From positions 95,319,873 to 95,383,872 of the forward strand of contig CM043704.1 in the NCBI GenBank assembly GCA_023935145.1: a stretch of 64,000 nucleotides of DNA, given 5' to 3'. Below are positions 60,150 to 64,000 of this stretch, in pieces. The translations under genes were made by a program, and so were the position numbers. The notes beneath the pieces are model-generated. The model was given only the letters and a program-made list of their open reading frames with translations, did not search any database and was not told where the DNA came from. Positions within the stretch are counted from its first letter, which is position 1, and every line of letters starts with the position of its first letter. The DNA is from Bretschneidera sinensis (lineage: Eukaryota > Streptophyta > Magnoliopsida > Brassicales > Akaniaceae).

Positions 60150-60599
60150 TTATATATATTTGGTTCTAGAATGCTGAATAGGGTTTTTGGTTAAGTTGAT
60201 AACACTGGTGTTATCACAATGAATTAGAGTATCTTTACAGTTCATGTCATAGTCTTCTAGTTGTTGTTTCATCCACAACACTTGCGTACAACAACTTCCG
60301 GCTACTACGTATTTCACGTCGACTGTTGATAGCGCAACCGAGTTTTGTTTCTCGGAAAACCAAGAGGTTAACATTGCACCTAAGAATTGGCATGTTCCAC
60401 TAGTGCTTTTTCTATCTAGCCTACACCTCGCAAAATCAACATATGAATATCCTACAAGCTCAAAAGATAAATCTCTAGAGTACCATAGTCCTAGGTTTTG
60501 AGTCCCTTGAAGATATCTAAGGATTCTTTTTAATGCAATCACATGTGATTCCTTAGGATTAGCTTGAAATCTAGCACATATTATTGTGCGATTATCCAC
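60150..60599 (-). pseudogene. Copia RNase H, partial (SIRE-like)
   Basis: The frame reads CARFQANPKESHVIALKRIL, then RYLQGTQNLGLWYSRD, then YSYVDFARCRLDRKSTSGTC, and SWFSEKQNSVALSTVDVKYV. This is the conserved C-terminal pol/RNase H region of Ty1/copia. Its 5' side joins repeat X near 60600, so RT is missing from the window. A few conserved residues differ (for example VDFA for the usual aDfAg, and TVDVKYV for TaEAEYi). Confidence 0.9.
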
Positions 60600-60896
60600 C
60601 TAAATAAATATGCAAATAATCATACTTGTTTTACTTGCAAGTGCACAAGGTCCACAGTAGCATAGTGTGCGAATGCAAGATCATCTCCACAGAGATTGAT
60701 AAATTTCACTTTAGAATTAGTTTTGCAATAATCAAATAAAAACAAGATAAATAAATATTGAGTTGGAATTTAATAAAGATAAAGGCGTAGGGACTTGATA
60801 TCCACCACTAATCATGCTACCACAACAAAACAGTATGTCAATGCTTTACTCATGTCATGAATACCTATTGTTTGTCAACCTAAGGGCATTGTATCT

Positions 60897-63256
60897 TGTA
60901 ATACCCGTATTCGTAAAGTAAGGGTAAAGAAGTAAATTAATAAATATAGCATCATATATTTTACGCAAAGGATTTAGTATTAAACAAAATAATTCTTTAA
61001 AAAAAAATTTGGGACGTTGACGTCATTAAAAGAAAAGAAGTAAAAAAAGAAAAAGGTCAAAAGTTGTGGGCAGCAGGTGTAATACCTGTTGCCAATTTCA
61101 GAAGACATTTGTAGTCAACAAACGTGGGTAGCAAGTGTAATACATGTTACCAATTTCATACGGCATTTGGGAACGCCTTACGCGTCTCTACAATGTGAAG
61201 ACTGTAGAGACTTTTGGGAGGGGGCTGCTGAAGTTTTCAGCCCAAATTTTCGTATATATAGCATATGTAAACGTAAAAAATTTCACCCATGAGATTTCGT
61301 TTTGTTTCCTCTAAATCGTCTATTTTCTTTAAATCTTTGGAGACTTAAAGAAATGTTGGAAGAACAAAATTTTAAAGGAGTTTTCTGTGGAATTTCATAG
61401 AGAATCAAGAATAGTTATCAGAAAAGCAAAAGGTAATATCATAGTGTTTATTTTTGAATTTCTGACAATTATAAAGTTTCTCTAAGTTCAAAGTGGGAAC
61501 TTTCAAAGTGTGTGGTTTATATCGAATTGAAGAATAAATTGGAAAATTTATATAAATATGATGTCAGGAGTTGACGAGCTACAACTGAGGAAATTTTTGA
61601 GAGAAATAGGAAAGGTCGTGAGGTGATCCACGAGTAGTTTTTTAAGAGCTACATGGTAAGTTGGATTTACTTTAAGTCGTATAAATAAAATCAATTATTT
61701 GGTAATAATATTAAAGTTAATTATTAAAGTATGCTTGGGTGATAGATGAAAAATTTATTTATGGTTATGATAGGAAATTTGGACATGTAGAAATATTTTT
61801 CGGTGAGAAATGATATTTTTGAAAATTATAAGTTTATTTGAGAATAAAAACAATAAATAAATTATTGATGAGATATATTGATGTTTTAATATGAATTATG
61901 ATAAGGTGAATTTTAATGGAGAATTTGATGTGATTTGGGATATGAGAGTCTTAGTGGAAAATTTTATATAAATTTGAGAACGATTAGAAATGCTAATTTA
62001 ATTGTTTTAAAATTTTGTTGGTTTTATGTTACTGTTCATTTGTTCATTTGATATCATTGTTCATATGCATATGCATTAAATGAGAAAGAAAAGAACCAGG
62101 AAGGCAGCCGATCTAACGAAAGAAAAGAACCGGGAAGGTAGTCGGTCTAATTGAAAAACCGTGACAGCCAGTATATACTGGAAATAAATTTCGTGACAGC
62201 TGAGATAAGATGTAAAGAACCAGGAAGCCAACCGGTCTAAATGAGAATGAAAGAAGCGGGAAGGCAGCCGGTCTAAGATAATAACAACCTGTCGACAGGT
62301 GGGAAGACGTTCCTATCATAATCATTCATGCATTTGCATCTGTTTTAATTATTACTGTATTATCGAAATACAGAGGTGTGATTTATCATCGTGAATATAA
62401 TTATAGATGATTGAGTCTCACAAAAAGAGACAGTTATGATGAAAATATTATTGAAAAGCTGAGATGTGGTATATTGTTGTGAATGATGGTTGAGTCTCAT
62501 AAAAGAGACAGCTATGATGAAGAGATTATTGAAATGCTGAGATGTGGTATATTATTGTGAATTTAATTATAGATGGTTGAGTCTTATAAAAAAGAGGCAG
62601 CTATGATGATGAGATTATTGAAATGTTGAGATGTGGTATATTATTGTGAATTTAATTATAGATGGTTGAGTCTCATAGAAAGAGATAGTTATGATGATAA
62701 GACTTATCTAAATGGTAGACTTTACGATGTGAACCTCATTACGAGGTAATTATGAGATAACTGATGGTCTTAAGGTGGACCAATGATTGAGAAGAAGATA
62801 TTGATAGAGAATGAATCATATGACACGTGTAATGATATTAGAAAGTTGTCACCAAGTTATATGAAAAATATAAGATTAAATATTAAAGGACTATCTATGG
62901 AATTTGGAATATTTTTAGTAAATTTAATTCACTGAGCTTGTGAAGCTTACCTCTCATTGTACAATGATTTTCAGGTAGCAGGCTTAGCAAATAGTTTGGT
63001 GAGTTGAGGTTCAGAAGAAACCATTTTCTGTAAGCCGCGTACGTGTCATCATCCTCAGACTAATGAGAAAATAAAAATAAAAAATTTATTTGTAAATTTT
63101 CATGCATTTTACGTTGTATAGAATGTTTTAATATTGGGTTGATGTAAATTTCTTTTGGTGTTATTTATTTTAATTGTTGCATATATGTGTCGTGCTGAGA
63201 TTTCAAAATGTGATGACACCGGTTCGGGAGTGGCCAACTTGGGATGGGTCGTTACA
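60897..63256 (+). mobile_element. Solo LTR of a chromovirus related to 32671-41296, TSD tatct
   Basis: The insert starts tgtaatacccg and ends gggtcgttaca, the reverse complement of the chromovirus LTR family (tgtaacgac...attaca). It is flanked by tatct (60892-60896) and tatct (63257-63261), a perfect 5-bp TSD. No internal sequence is present, so it is a solo LTR left by LTR-LTR recombination. At 2360 bp it is about 220-250 bp longer than the other two LTRs, because of internal tandem repeats. Confidence 0.92.
62370..62700. repeat. ~95-bp tandem repeat inside the solo LTR
   Basis: About four copies of a unit with gttgagtct-ataaa-agaggcag, gctatgatga and gagatgtggtatatt. The matching place in the LTR at 33240-33310 has one copy (taactgtctctctgtgaaac on the opposite strand). 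A second, shorter repeat (gaaccgggaaggcagccgg type, about four copies) lies at 62090-62275. Confidence 0.8.
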
Positions 63257-64000
63257 TATCTACTTCTTAAGCTATTGATCTCCCTAGGCAACGAGTTAGG
63301 CATGGTATCTACTCTAACTCTTTTCTTTCTCAAGGGATTCAGCATGGTGTATACTGAGTTGTTCCTTAAGAGAGCCTAGGATCTGTGGAAATCGACAACC
63401 ACACGGGACCTAGGGCATGGTATCTACTCCCAGTTTTTCATGTTGATTAACCCAAGAATCCGGCGTGGATATTTTTTGTTACTAATATTAAACCCAGGAC
63501 TTGGTCATCTAAATTGATTCAACTAACTAATCCATACCACATGCATATGTTGATCAGACACACACATATGAGGAATTTAAATAAAAACAGGTATTAATCA
63601 AGTTAAGAAACATAACGTAAATATCACAAAGGCGCCAATACTGAATTTATTTAGTAAACATAATTAGGGCTTCAACCAAGCCCTTACTAAAAGTTTAATT
63701 AGACATAATAAAAATAAAGGAAAGAAGAAACTCGAGAGAAGAGTCGTCAATTCTCCTCTACAGTTTCCTTCTCTGATCTCCCCGAACAAAGACTAAACTA
63801 AAAGAAAGATATGTTCCTCAAAAGGAAGATATTGTTTCTGTGTTTTACAAGTCTATTTATAGGGTTCTAAGGACACCTTGAAACCCCAATTTCCAAAACA
63901 AGGTCCTAACCCTTATTTCCAAAACAGGTTCTGCTGTGTTTACTGTTCACTACCGTACGTGTGCACTCGATCGCAGTTCTTTTTGCGCTCGAGCGCAGCC

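Larger units (their letters stand above)
56181..60600 (-). mobile_element. SIRE-like Ty1/copia element, 3' part
   Basis: The minus-strand order is RNase H, then extra ORF, polypurine tract and 3' LTR. The upstream part is cut off by repeat X at about 60600 and would lie beyond the window. An extra ORF after pol is typical of SIRE/Maximus-type copia elements. Confidence 0.8.
60601..64000 (-). mobile_element. Interspersed repeat X, copy 2 (inverted, continues past the window)
   Basis: Sequence at 60601-60896 and 63262-64000 is the reverse complement of 54600-54896 and about 53730-54560 respectively. Both share words around the Val-Asp-Thr-Met-Pro-coding phrase (agagtagataccatgcc in copy 1). 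It is split by the solo chromovirus LTR. Its other end is outside the window. Confidence 0.8.

Overview
The window is nuclear DNA from a eudicot plant; I cannot name the species. The evidence is AT-rich intergenic DNA, GT-AG introns, plant LTR retrotransposons nested in one another, and plant-specific gene families (BURP domain, DUF2775 'organ-specific protein').

The genic core is a small cluster of two families. The first is the BURP-domain family, all on the minus strand: a pseudogene at 3183-3996 and three intact two-exon genes at 14920-16125, 25561-27096 and 46581-48090. The second is the secreted tandem-repeat DUF2775 family, all on the plus strand: 22122-22783, 31446-32076 and 50217-50791. 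Two blocks carry the same divergent arrangement of BURP (-), a UreG 5' gene fragment (+) and DUF2775 (+). Block A is about 23.0-32.6 kb with a tail at 41.3-42 kb; block B is about 44.5-51.8 kb. They arose by segmental duplication. An orphan DUF2775-type promoter at about 44.24-44.45 kb marks a third, deleted junction.

BURP domains can be copper-dependent autocatalytic peptide cyclases, and 'split' clusters are known in which a BURP cyclase lacks its own core peptides and works on separate repeat-containing precursors. The DUF2775 proteins here have a signal peptide, a leader resembling the one in fused BURP proteins, and one to four repeats ending in a conserved Tyr. I therefore propose a duplicated candidate burpitide (side-chain-crosslinked cyclopeptide) cluster. 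This is a hypothesis; no product can be read from the sequence.

The rest is mostly mobile DNA. There is a hAT element with target-site duplications (130-1220). A Ty3/gypsy element of Tat type carries an antisense extra ORF and a hairpin-forming 48-bp tandem repeat (about 4738-13877). There is a solo LTR at 27903-28411 and a chromovirus with 2.1-kb LTRs and TSD gttta (32671-41296), whose empty site survives in block B. From 51.8 kb to the end lies a four-level nest: a Ty1/copia element interrupted by a SIRE-like copia, itself interrupted by an unclassified repeat X, itself interrupted by a solo chromovirus LTR. The 16.1-22.1 kb stretch and several shorter AT-rich gaps hold nothing I can recognise beyond a possible LTR scrap.
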